From positions 50,004-114,003 of the forward strand of contig NZ_JAQSDA010000022.1 in NCBI RefSeq assembly GCF_029945685.1: a stretch of 64,000 nt of DNA, written 5' to 3'. A program made the position numbers and the translations under genes. Below, in pieces: positions 28,759-36,107 of this stretch. The stretch's first letter is position 1; each line of letters begins with the position of its first letter. The notes under the pieces are model-generated. The model was not told where the DNA came from. It saw nothing but the letters and a program-made list of their open reading frames with translations, and did not search any database. Origin of the DNA: Polaromonas sp. (GTDB taxonomy: Bacteria; Pseudomonadota; Gammaproteobacteria; Burkholderiales; Burkholderiaceae_C).

Positions 28759-28832
28759 GGTGAGGGCAGCTGTATGAGCACGGGCGGAACAGGGAGCCCT
28801 CACCCCGGCCCTCTCCCGGGGGGAGAGGGAGT
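28732..28832. repeat. Pair of inverted ~35-bp purine/pyrimidine repeats across the nirD-nasA junction
   Basis: Copy 1 (28732-28767) runs CCCTCTCCCTCTGG, AGAGGGTTAGGGTGAGGG. Copy 2 (28794-28832) is its approximate reverse complement, CCCTCACCCCGGCCCTCTCC then GGGGGGAGAGGG. Copy 1 carries the nirD stop and the GAGGG ribosome site of nasA, and copy 2 encodes the nasA N-terminus. A third copy lies at 31781-31819. This type is known from annotated proteins with PHPGPLPxGEG peptides. Confidence 0.82.
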
Positions 28833-31728
28833 CAAGCAAACCAGATCCACCTGCCCCTACTGTGGGGTGGGATGTGGGGTGATCATCGAGTCAGCGGGCG
28901 ACGAGATCACCGGGCTGCGAGGCGACCCCGACCATCCGGCCAATTTCGGGCGGCTGTGCACCAAAGGCTCGACGCTGCACTTGACCGCGTCCCACGCCGT
29001 CACTCGCCAGACCCGCTTGCTGCACCCGATGCAACGCGCGCAGCGCGGCGGCGTACCGCAGCGCATCAGCTGGGACAGCGCACTCGATGCGGCCAGCGAA
29101 GGTTTCACCCGCATCATCCGCGAACACGGACCGGACGCGGTCGGTTTCTACATCTCCGGCCAGCTGCTGACCGAGGATTACTACGTCTTCAACAAGCTCG
29201 CCAAGGGCCTGATCGGCACCAACAACGTCGACACCAACTCGCGCCTGTGCATGAGCAGCGCGGTGGCGGGCTACAAGCAGACCCTGGGTGCGGATGCACC
29301 GCCCAGCTGTTACGACGACGTCAATCATGCGCAGTGCATCTTCATCGTCGGCAGCAATACGGCGTACGCCCACCCCATTTTGTTCAGGCGTATCGAGGAC
29401 GCCAAAGCCGCGAATCCGGCGATGAAAATCATCTTCTGCGACCCGCGCCGCACCGACACCGCGGGCACCGCCGACCTCTACCTGCCGGTGCAGCCAGGCA
29501 CCGATGTGGCGCTGTTCAACGGCATGCTGCACATCATGCTGTGGGAAGGCTGGACGCAGGCCGCTTACATCGCCGCACACACCAACGGCTTCGAGGCGCT
29601 GAAAACCACGGTGCGCGACTACACACCCGACCTGGTGTCGCAGACCTGCGGCATCACCAAAGACGATTTGTTCACCGCCGCGAAACTTTTCGCGACATCG
29701 GCCGCGACCCTGAGCCTTTACTGCCAGGGCCTGAACCAGTCGAGCAGTGGTACCGCCAAAAATGCGGCGCTCATCAACCTGCACCTGGCCACCGCGCAGA
29801 TCGGCAAACCCGGTGCCGGACCCTTTTCGCTGACCGGCCAGCCCAATGCCATGGGCGGGCGCGAGGTCGGCGGCCTAGCGAACCTGCTGAGTGCGCACCG
29901 CGACCTGGCCAACCCGCAACACCGCGCCGAGGTCGCCGCCTTGTGGGGCATTCCCGCGGTGCCCGAAAAACCCGGCAAGACCGCCGTGGAAATGTTCCAG
30001 GCGGCGGCCGACGGCGAGATCAAGGCCTTGTGGATTGCCTGCACCAACCCGGCACAGTCCATGCCGGACCAGGCCACCGTGCGCCGTGCGCTGCAGCGTG
30101 CCGAACTGGTGGTGGTGCAGGAAGCGTTTGCCACACCGGCCACCTGCGATTACGCCGACCTGCTGCTGCCGGCCACCACCTGGGGCGAAAAAACCGGCAC
30201 CGTGACCAACAGCGAACGCCGCATCAGCCGCGTGCGCCCGGCCGTGGCCGCACCCGGCGAGGCGCGCCACGACTGGGCCATCGCCGTGGCCTTCGCCCAC
30301 CGGCTGGAAAAATTATTGCCGGTACAGAAAATCAGCACGCTGTTTCCCTGGTCTGTCGACGACGAGACTGCCGCGGTCGAAAGCATCTGGAACGAACACC
30401 GCGAATCCACACGCGGCCGCGACCTCGACATCACCGGCATGAGTTACGCGATGCTGGAGGCCGCGCCGCAGCAATGGCCATTAAAAGTAGGTGAAAGCAC
30501 CGGCAAAGTGCGGCTCTACGAAGATGGCATCTTCCCGACCGAAGACGGCAAGGCACGTTTCGTCAACACCGTCTACAAGCCGGTGGCTGAGCCGCGCGAA
30601 TCGCGTTACCCCTTCTCGCTGACCACCGGCCGCCTGCGCGACCAGTGGCACGGCATGAGCCGCACCGGCACGCTGGGCCGGCTGTTTGGCCACGTCGCCG
30701 AACCGTCCCTCCAGATGAATGCGCAGGACATGGCGCGGCGCCTCCTGAAGGATGGTGACCTGGTGCAAGTCACCTCCAAACGCGGCTCCATCGTGGTGCC
30801 GCTGCAGGCCTCGCCCGAAGTGGCCGTCAGCCAGGCCTTCATGGCGATGCACTGGGGCAGCGAATACCTCAGCGGCCTGTCGAGTACCGGCGAGCGGCTC
30901 GCCGGCGTGAACGCGCTGACCACATCAGCCTATTGCCCCAGCTCGAAACAGCCCGAGCTCAAACACGCGGCCGTGAAGATCCTCAAGGCCGAACTGCCCT
31001 GGTCGCTGCTGGCCATGGCCTGGCTGCCCGAGGGCCAAGCCCTTGCGGCGCGCGAGCAACTCAGGCCCTTGATGGCAGCCTTTGCCTTCAGCAGCTGCGT
31101 GCCTTTTGCGAACGAGGTGCCGCTGGGCGAAGCAGGCCGGCAGCGCACCGGCGTGTTGTTCCGCGCTGCCGGTTTTGAGGCGCCCCCCGAAGGCATGCTG
31201 GAAAAAATCGAGTCCATTCTGGGTCTGGATGGCACGGACGCCCTGCGTTACGTGGACAGGAAGAAAGGCCAGCACCGCACGGCGCGGCTGGTGCGCAAGG
31301 ACAAGCACCCCGACGAAGCCGACCTCGCCGGTTTTGTGCTGGCAGGTGATGTCAGTGCGCAGTCCTGGATCAAAACCCTGCTGCAGGACGAACTGCCGGC
31401 GCAAAGTTACGGCCGGTTGCTGCTGCTGCCCGGTGCCAAGGCCCCGGTGGCCCTGCCGTCGCGCGGCAAACCGGTGTGCACCTGTTTCAGCGTCACCGAT
31501 GCCGAGATCGGCGCTTGCCTGACAGAGATCACCCACGCGGTCGGTGGCGCGGGTTACCTGGCCAGCGACCAAGACCGCCTGGTGATGCTGCAGGACAGGC
31601 TCAAATGCGGCACCAACTGCGGCTCCTGCGTGCCAGAGATCAGGCGCATCATCCGGACCGCCGCTGAAACCCGGCCCACGGCGGCCCACGGTGGCCGCAC
31701 CGTGATTCCGATCAAGGTACTCGCCTGA
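28774..31728 (+). CDS. nasA: Assimilatory nitrate reductase, catalytic subunit
   Basis: 984-aa molybdenum enzyme that reduces nitrate to nitrite in the cytoplasm. The N-terminal [4Fe-4S] motif CPYCGVGCGVIIES and GRLCTKGS are followed by the bis-MGD molybdopterin domains, with dinucleotide-binding region TTGRLRDQWHGMSRTGTLGRLFGHV near residue 615. The C-terminus has a BFD-like [2Fe-2S] domain (VCTCFSVTDAEIG and CGTNCGSCVPEIRR), as in Klebsiella-type NasA. The start at 28774 makes the first 20 residues (MSTGGTGSPHPGPLPGGEG) repeat-derived. There is no downstream ATG before the cluster motif. Confidence 0.95.
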   Translation: MSTGGTGSPHPGPLPGGEGVKQTRSTCPYCGVGCGVIIESAGDEITGLRGDPDHPANFGRLCTKGSTLHLTASHAVTRQTRLLHPMQRAQRGGVPQRISWDSALDAASEGFTRIIREHGPDAVGFYISGQLLTEDYYVFNKLAKGLIGTNNVDTNSRLCMSSAVAGYKQTLGADAPPSCYDDVNHAQCIFIVGSNTAYAHPILFRRIEDAKAANPAMKIIFCDPRRTDTAGTADLYLPVQPGTDVALFNGMLHIMLWEGWTQAAYIAAHTNGFEALKTTVRDYTPDLVSQTCGITKDDLFTAAKLFATSAATLSLYCQGLNQSSSGTAKNAALINLHLATAQIGKPGAGPFSLTGQPNAMGGREVGGLANLLSAHRDLANPQHRAEVAALWGIPAVPEKPGKTAVEMFQAAADGEIKALWIACTNPAQSMPDQATVRRALQRAELVVVQEAFATPATCDYADLLLPATTWGEKTGTVTNSERRISRVRPAVAAPGEARHDWAIAVAFAHRLEKLLPVQKISTLFPWSVDDETAAVESIWNEHRESTRGRDLDITGMSYAMLEAAPQQWPLKVGESTGKVRLYEDGIFPTEDGKARFVNTVYKPVAEPRESRYPFSLTTGRLRDQWHGMSRTGTLGRLFGHVAEPSLQMNAQDMARRLLKDGDLVQVTSKRGSIVVPLQASPEVAVSQAFMAMHWGSEYLSGLSSTGERLAGVNALTTSAYCPSSKQPELKHAAVKILKAELPWSLLAMAWLPEGQALAAREQLRPLMAAFAFSSCVPFANEVPLGEAGRQRTGVLFRAAGFEAPPEGMLEKIESILGLDGTDALRYVDRKKGQHRTARLVRKDKHPDEADLAGFVLAGDVSAQSWIKTLLQDELPAQSYGRLLLLPGAKAPVALPSRGKPVCTCFSVTDAEIGACLTEITHAVGGAGYLASDQDRLVMLQDRLKCGTNCGSCVPEIRRIIRTAAETRPTAAHGGRTVIPIKVLA

Positions 31729-31780
31729 AAGACGCCGGCGTATTGATCTTTTCCAAATGCACGACAGTGAATTGGACCGC

Positions 31781-31819
31781 TCTCACCCTCGCCCTCCGGG
31801 AGAGGGTCGGGGTGAGGGA
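31781..31819. repeat. Third copy of the purine/pyrimidine inverted repeat, between nasA and trpD2
   Basis: CTCACCCTCGCCCTCC then GGGAGAGGGTCGGGGTGAGG forms a long imperfect hairpin 50 nt after the nasA stop. It matches the two copies at 28732-28832. No T-run follows, so it is more likely an mRNA-stabilising or binding element than an intrinsic terminator. Confidence 0.7.
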
Positions 31820-31901
31820 TTGAGCGTTCCGACTGTCCCAAGTTTTGAAACGCTCAATAAGCTCATAACGGCAGGTTATCTGCCTTCGCCGACAATCACG
31901 C

Positions 31902-32807
31902 ATGTCCATCGCCCAGTACATCAAGGTCATAGGCCGCGGCAAAGACGGCGCCAAGCCGATCACGCGTGCGCAGGCGGCCGACCTGTTCGGCCAGGTGCTC
32001 GACGGCACGGTGACCGACCTCGAGATCGGCGGCTTTTGCCTGGCCATGCGCATCAAGGGCGAAACACCGGAAGAAATGGCCGGTTTTCTCGACGCCACTT
32101 ACCAGCGCATGTTGCGTTTCCCCGCCAGCGAGCGGCCGGTGGTGGTGCTGCCCAGCTACAACGGCGCGCGCAAGCTGCCGGTGCTGACGCCGCTGCTGGC
32201 GCTGCTGCTGGCGCGCGAGGGCCTGCCGGTGCTGGTCCACGGCACGGCCACGGAGTCCAGCCGGGTCTTTACATCAAATGTGCTTGCAGCCCTTGACATA
32301 CCTGCGCTGACAGCTATAAAAACCATAGCGGATGGCGAGGTCGTTTTTGCACCGACGGAACTGCTTTGCCCCGGGCTCAAGCGCCTGCTCGATGTACGTC
32401 GCGCCGTCGGCCTGCGCAACCCGGCGCACAGCCTGGTCAAGATCATGAACCCCTGCCTGGGCAAGGCGCTGGTGGTCAGCAGCTACACGCATCCCGAATA
32501 CGCGATTTCCATGGGCCAGACCTTTGAACTCATCGAAGCCAATGCGCTGCTGCTGCGCGGCACCGAAGGCGAGGTCGTGGCCGATGCGCGCCGCACGCCG
32601 CAGATGGAGGCTTTCATCGCCGGGAAACGCACCCTGCTGCAGGAAGCGCAGCCCGGCACGCTGGCCAGCGTGCCGGACTTGCCCAACGCCATCGACAGCG
32701 ACAGCACCGCCGCCTATATCCGCGCGGTGATGTCCGGCTCCCACGCCGTGCCGGCATCGATCACGCGGCAGGTGGAACATATCTTGCATTTGACCCGTCA
32801 ACTATGA
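31902..32807 (+). CDS. ybiB: YbiB/TrpD2-type DNA-binding protein (anthranilate phosphoribosyltransferase-like)
   Basis: 301-aa protein of the TrpD2 family, related in fold to anthranilate phosphoribosyltransferase but known from Escherichia coli YbiB to bind nucleic acids rather than catalyse TrpD. The N-terminal helical region (ITRAQAADLFGQVLDGTVTDLEIGGFCLAMRIKGETPEEMAGFL) and FAPTELLCPGLKRLLDVRRAVGLRNPAHSLVKIMNP are typical. The stop overlaps the cobA start by four bases. A translated interspersed repeat lies at residues 124-142. Its place between nasA and cobA suggests co-expression, not a proven nitrate role. Confidence 0.85.
   Translation: MSIAQYIKVIGRGKDGAKPITRAQAADLFGQVLDGTVTDLEIGGFCLAMRIKGETPEEMAGFLDATYQRMLRFPASERPVVVLPSYNGARKLPVLTPLLALLLAREGLPVLVHGTATESSRVFTSNVLAALDIPALTAIKTIADGEVVFAPTELLCPGLKRLLDVRRAVGLRNPAHSLVKIMNPCLGKALVVSSYTHPEYAISMGQTFELIEANALLLRGTEGEVVADARRTPQMEAFIAGKRTLLQEAQPGTLASVPDLPNAIDSDSTAAYIRAVMSGSHAVPASITRQVEHILHLTRQL
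32270..32327 (-). repeat. Interspersed ~55-bp repeat (copy C), inside the ybiB/trpD2 reading frame
   Basis: On the minus strand the sequence reads CTATGGTTTTTATAGCTGTC, AGCGCAGGTATG, TCAAGGGCTGCAAGCAC, ATTTGATG. It matches the family core with a few changes. On the coding strand it is translated in frame around NVLAALDIPALTAIKTIAD, a stretch that differs from the flanking family sequence. Confidence 0.65.
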
Positions 32808-33595
32808 CAAGCAGCCCAAACAACCTCTCTTCAAGCGGCCAGTGCACCCTGGTCGGCGCAGGCCCGGGCGACCCGGAACTGCTCACGCTCAAGGCGCTCA
32901 AGGCGATCCAGGCCGCCACCGTGCTGCTGGTCGACGACCTGGTCAGCGACGAGATCGTCGCCTATGCGCGGCCGGGTGCGCGCATCGTGCATGTCGGCAA
33001 ACGCGGTGGCTGCAAGTCCACGCCGCAGGAGTTCATCGAAAAGCTGATGATCATGGCCGTGCGCGAAGGCGAAAACGTGGTGCGGCTCAAAGGCGGCGAC
33101 CCTTTCATCTTCGGCCGCGGCGGCGAAGAGGTCGAACACCTGCAGGCCGCCGGCATCGCGGTCACGGTCGTCAACGGCATCACCGCCGGCCTGGCCGCGG
33201 TGAGCTCCCTGGGTGTGCCGCTGACGCACCGCCGGCATGCGCACGGCGTGGTGTTTGTCACCGGCCACGCGAAACCGGGCGACGAAGGCACGGACTGGCG
33301 CGCGCTGGCAGACACCGCCTGCAAGGCCAAACTCACGCTGGTGATCTACATGGGTGTCAGCGGCGCCGGCCGCATTCAGAACGAATTGCTGACCGGCCTG
33401 CCGGCCACCACCCCCGTGGCGGTGATCCAGAACGCCTCGTTGCCCACGCAGCGTCACATCACCACCACCCTGGGCCAGCTGGCCACAGCGCTCGGCGAGT
33501 CCGGCCTGGCCAGCCCCTCGGTCATCGTCGTCGGCGATGTGATTAGCGGCGTGGCCGCAGCGGCGGAGCTTCCCGCCCAATTTCGCGCCGCCTGA
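32804..33595 (+). CDS. cobA: Uroporphyrinogen-III C-methyltransferase (SUMT)
   Basis: 263-aa enzyme that makes precorrin-2 from uroporphyrinogen III with two S-adenosylmethionine molecules, the first step to siroheme. Motifs seen are LVGAGPGDPELLTLKALKAI, LVDDLVSDEIVAYA, GKRGGCKSTPQEFI, and VRLKGGDPFIFGRGGEE. It is a stand-alone methyltransferase without the CysG oxidase/ferrochelatase part. The siroheme made would supply NirB encoded upstream in the same region. Confidence 0.95.
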   Translation: MTSSPNNLSSSGQCTLVGAGPGDPELLTLKALKAIQAATVLLVDDLVSDEIVAYARPGARIVHVGKRGGCKSTPQEFIEKLMIMAVREGENVVRLKGGDPFIFGRGGEEVEHLQAAGIAVTVVNGITAGLAAVSSLGVPLTHRRHAHGVVFVTGHAKPGDEGTDWRALADTACKAKLTLVIYMGVSGAGRIQNELLTGLPATTPVAVIQNASLPTQRHITTTLGQLATALGESGLASPSVIVVGDVISGVAAAAELPAQFRAA

Positions 33596-33653
33596 ACCTC
33601 ACGGGCGCCCGGGAAGGCCCGGCTACACTCCGGTGTCCCGGTCGGGCCAGAGT

Positions 33654-33709
33654 GCTACATCTTTCATAGCTGCTTGCGCCCGTCCCTATTGGGCTGGAGG
33701 CCGATTTGA
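33654..33709 (+). repeat. Interspersed ~55-bp repeat (copy A) that carries the start site of the next gene
   Basis: GCTACATCTTTCATAGCTGC, TTGCGCCCGTCCC, GGGCTGGAGGCCGATTTGAC is a clear family copy. Its GGAGG (33696-33700) lies five bases before TTG 33706, the only plausible start of the following flavoprotein gene, so the element supplies both ribosome site and start codon. Confidence 0.8.
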
Positions 33710-34965
33710 CCCATAAATTTGACGTGGTAGTGGTAGGCGCCGGCGCCGCCGGGCTGTTCTGCGCCGGGTTGGCCGGCCAGCGCGGCCTCAAGGTGCTGCT
33801 GCTGGACCACAGCGAGAAGGTGGCGGAGAAAATCCGCATCTCCGGCGGCGGCCGCTGCAACTTCACCAACCGCGACGTCACCCCCGCCAACTTCGTCGGC
33901 GAAAACCCCCATTTCTGCCGTTCCGCCCTGTCGCGCTACACGCCGCAGGACTTCATCGCCCTGCTGCAGCGCCACGGCATCGCCTTCCATGAAAAACACA
34001 AGGGCCAGCTGTTCTGCGACAACTCGGCCGAAGACATCATCCAGATGCTGCTGGCCGAGTGCGACGCAGGTGGCGTCACGCGCTGGCAGCCCTGCCGGGT
34101 TTCAAGCATCAAATATGCCTCGAGCGCTGACGGCGCGGGCGCGGGCAGCTATCAGATCGAGAGCGACCGGGGCACGATCGAAGCGCCGCAAGTCGTCATC
34201 GCCACCGGCGGTCTGTCGATTCCCAAGATAGGCGCAACCGATTTCGGCTACCGCATCGCGAAACAGTTCGGCCTGCGCCTGGTCGAGCCGCGCGCCGCGC
34301 TGGTGCCGCTGACCTTCGACGGCGAGGCTTGGGCGCCCTATGCCCAGCTGGCCGGTCTGGCGCTGCCGGTGCTGATCGAAACCGGCGCGCCCGACGCGAC
34401 GCCCAAACAGCGGAAAAAAGCCGTGGTCTTCGCCGAAGACCTGCTCTTCACCCACCGCGGCCTGAGCGGGCCGGCCGTGCTGCAGATCTCCAGCTTCTGG
34501 CGCGAAGGCCAGCCAGTGCGCATCAACCTCGCGCCCGGCGTGGACCTGCCCACCCTGCTGCTGCGTGCCAAGGCCAGCTCGAAAAAGCTGATCGCCAATG
34601 AGCTGGCCACCCTGGTACCCAGCCGCCTGGCCGACGCCTGGGCCAGCCGCGACCCGGCCTGGCAAAAACCCGTCAGCGAGGCCACCGACAAGGCCCTGGC
34701 CACCCTGGCCGACCGCCTGGCCGACTGGCAATTGACCCCGACGGGCACTGAAGGTTACAAAAAAGCCGAAGTGACGCTGGGCGGCGTCGATACCCGGGAT
34801 TTGTCGTCCCAGACAATGGAATCGAAGCAACCCGGTCTGTATTTCATCGGGGAGGTGGTGGACGTGACCGGCTGGCTCGGCGGTTACAACTTCCAGTGGG
34901 CCTGGGCGAGTGCCCATGCCTGCGCGATGGCATTGAACACCCCCGTCCAGGCTCACTTCGTGTAG
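33706..34965 (+). CDS. NAD(P)/FAD-dependent oxidoreductase, BaiN/HI0933 family
   Basis: 419-aa flavoprotein. The N-terminal Rossmann motif VVVVGAGAAGLFCAGLAGQRG is followed by ISGGGRCNFTNRDV, the family hallmark, then VIATGGLSIPKIGATDFGYRIAKQFG, and the C-terminal FIGEVVDVTGWLGGYNFQWAWASAHACA. The reaction of this widespread family is largely unproven outside bile-acid-metabolising BaiN. The start is TTG 33706 within a repeat. No ATG occurs before the FAD motif. A second repeat copy is translated near residues 134-152. Confidence 0.9.
   Translation: MTHKFDVVVVGAGAAGLFCAGLAGQRGLKVLLLDHSEKVAEKIRISGGGRCNFTNRDVTPANFVGENPHFCRSALSRYTPQDFIALLQRHGIAFHEKHKGQLFCDNSAEDIIQMLLAECDAGGVTRWQPCRVSSIKYASSADGAGAGSYQIESDRGTIEAPQVVIATGGLSIPKIGATDFGYRIAKQFGLRLVEPRAALVPLTFDGEAWAPYAQLAGLALPVLIETGAPDATPKQRKKAVVFAEDLLFTHRGLSGPAVLQISSFWREGQPVRINLAPGVDLPTLLLRAKASSKKLIANELATLVPSRLADAWASRDPAWQKPVSEATDKALATLADRLADWQLTPTGTEGYKKAEVTLGGVDTRDLSSQTMESKQPGLYFIGEVVDVTGWLGGYNFQWAWASAHACAMALNTPVQAHFV
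34104..34158 (-). repeat. Interspersed ~55-bp repeat (copy H), inside the BaiN-like reading frame
   Basis: On the minus strand TCTGATAGCTGCCCGCGCCC, GCGCTCGAGGCATATTTGAT and GC match the family core. On the coding strand it is read in frame as SSIKYASSADGAGAGSYQI, a Ser/Ala/Gly-rich loop between two conserved blocks. Confidence 0.65.
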
Positions 34966-35162
34966 CCTGTTCCCCCCTCAAGGGGGCGGCGCCTGAGGCC
35001 CGGCAAAGCCAGGCCTCGGCCCCCGCTGATAAATACCAGAGTGAAGCTGGATGGAACTCATTAATTCAAGCAGGGGCCGCGGGTCCGGCTTCGCCGGCCC
35101 GCAGGCGCAGCGGCCCCCTCGGGGGGCAGCGCAGTACACGTAGTGACAAGCGTGGGGGCTGG
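34950..35162. repeat. Two inverted GC-rich repeat copies between the flavoprotein gene and rpsU
   Basis: The left copy (34950-35023) starts in the last codons of the flavoprotein gene, with CTCACTTCGTGTAGCC, CCCCCCTCAAGGGGGC, CCCGGCAAAGCC. The right copy (about 35080-35162) is in the opposite orientation, GCCGGCCCGCAGGCGCAG, GGCCCCCTCGGGGGGCAG, GTACACGTAGTGACAAGC, GTGGGGGCTGG. Between them are 50 bp without recognisable features. The right copy carries the -35 region of the rpsU promoter. Confidence 0.75.
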
Positions 35163-35170
35163 TATATAAT
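35143..35170 (+). promoter_or_regulatory. Sigma-70 promoter of rpsU
   Basis: -35 GTGACA (35143-35148), a 16-bp spacer and a perfect -10 TATAAT (35165-35170). The expected start is near 35177, giving a leader of about 75 nt. The -35 box is part of the GC-rich repeat (the TAGTGACAAGCGTGGGGGC edge). Confidence 0.75.
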
Positions 35171-35251
35171 CCAAGGCTTTGCTAGCAAACCCGCGTCCGG
35201 CCTGATTCTGATCAGATCACTAAGGGCGCAAAATTTTGGATCACTTCATCA

Positions 35252-35464
35252 ATGACGACTATTCGTGTAAAAGACAATGAGCCCTTCGACGTGGCTCTGC
35301 GCCGTTTCAAGCGCACCATCGAAAAACTCGGTCTGCTGACCGACCTGCGCGCGCGCGAGTTCTACGAAAAGCCTACCGCCGAACGCAAGCGTAAAAAAGC
35401 TGCTGCTGTCAAGCGCAACTACAAACGCATCCGCTCCATGCAGTTGCCCAAGAAGCTGTACTAA
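35252..35464 (+). CDS. rpsU: 30S ribosomal protein S21
   Basis: 70-aa basic small-subunit protein near the anti-Shine-Dalgarno end of 16S rRNA, where it helps initiation. The sequence [20 protein letters not shown] and the basic [20 protein letters not shown] block are standard. No convincing Shine-Dalgarno sequence precedes the ATG (TCACTTCATCA). It has its own promoter and a terminator. Confidence 0.97.
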   Translation: MTTIRVKDNEPFDVALRRFKRTIEKLGLLTDLRAREFYEKPTAERKRKKAAAVKRNYKRIRSMQLPKKLY

Positions 35465-35493
35465 ACCAGTACACGCCTTCCGGCACCTCACCA

Positions 35494-35525
35494 AGCCCGC
35501 TGAAGGACGCTCCAGCGGGCTTTTT
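35494..35525 (+). terminator. Intrinsic terminator of rpsU
   Basis: A 9-bp stem AGCCCGCTG/CAGCGGGCT with a 10-nt loop is followed by TTTTACTTTTTT. It lies 30 nt after the rpsU stop and directly before yqeY. Confidence 0.92.
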
Positions 35526-35549
35526 ACTTTTTTACTGTTGGAGAAACCC

Positions 35550-35996
35550 ATGTCCCTCAAAGACCAGATCACCGAAGACATGAAAACCGCCATGCGCGCC
35601 AAGGACAGCGAGCGCCTGGGCACGATTCGCCTGCTGTTGGCCGCCCTCAAGCAAAAAGAGGTTGACGAACGCGTGGTGCTCGACGATGCCGCCGTGGTCG
35701 CCATCGTCGACAAGCTGATCAAGCAGCGCAAGGACTCGATCGAGGCCTTCCAGAAAGCCGAACGCAAGGACCTGGCCGACAAGGAAGCCGCCGAACTGGT
35801 CGTGCTGCAGGCCTACCTGCCGGCCCGCCTGAGCGCCGAAGAGGTCGCGGCGGAGGTCAAGGCCATCGTCACGGAACTGGGCGCCAGCGGCCCCGGCGAC
35901 ATGGGCAAGGTCATGGGTGCGGTGAAAGCCAGACTCGCCGGCAAGGCCGACATGGGCCAGGTCTCGGCGGCGGTCAAGGCTGCTCTCGCGGGCTAA
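35550..35996 (+). CDS. yqeY: GatB/YqeY domain-containing protein
   Basis: 148-aa helical protein similar to the tail domain of GatB amidotransferase. MSLKDQITEDMKTAMRAKDSERLGTIRLLLAALKQKEVDE and the C-terminal GPGDMGKVMGAVKARLAGKADMGQVSAAVK are typical. The tRNA-contact role is known for the GatB domain, while the function of stand-alone YqeY is unclear. ATG 35550 has GGAGA upstream. It follows rpsU, as in many proteobacteria. Confidence 0.92.
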   Translation: MSLKDQITEDMKTAMRAKDSERLGTIRLLLAALKQKEVDERVVLDDAAVVAIVDKLIKQRKDSIEAFQKAERKDLADKEAAELVVLQAYLPARLSAEEVAAEVKAIVTELGASGPGDMGKVMGAVKARLAGKADMGQVSAAVKAALAG

Positions 35997-35999
35997 TTA

Positions 36000-36092
36000 A
36001 GCCCCCAGGGTCGCTCACTGCGTGTAGCTCCCCCCAGAGGGGGCCGCTGCGCCTGCGGCCCGGCAAAGCCGGTTCCGCGGCCCCTGCTTGAC
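36000..36092. repeat. GC-rich repeat between convergent yqeY and pmbA
   Basis: AGCCCCCAGGGTCGCTCACT, GCGTGTAGCTCCCCCC, AGAGGGGGCCGCTGCGCC, GCCCGGCAAAGCCGG. It is a copy of the family found at 1803, 18228, 34950 and 40203, and it again lies between the 3' ends of two genes, where the C/G-run hairpin may end transcription. Confidence 0.75.
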
Positions 36093-36107
36093 TTAAAACG
36101 TCGTCCG

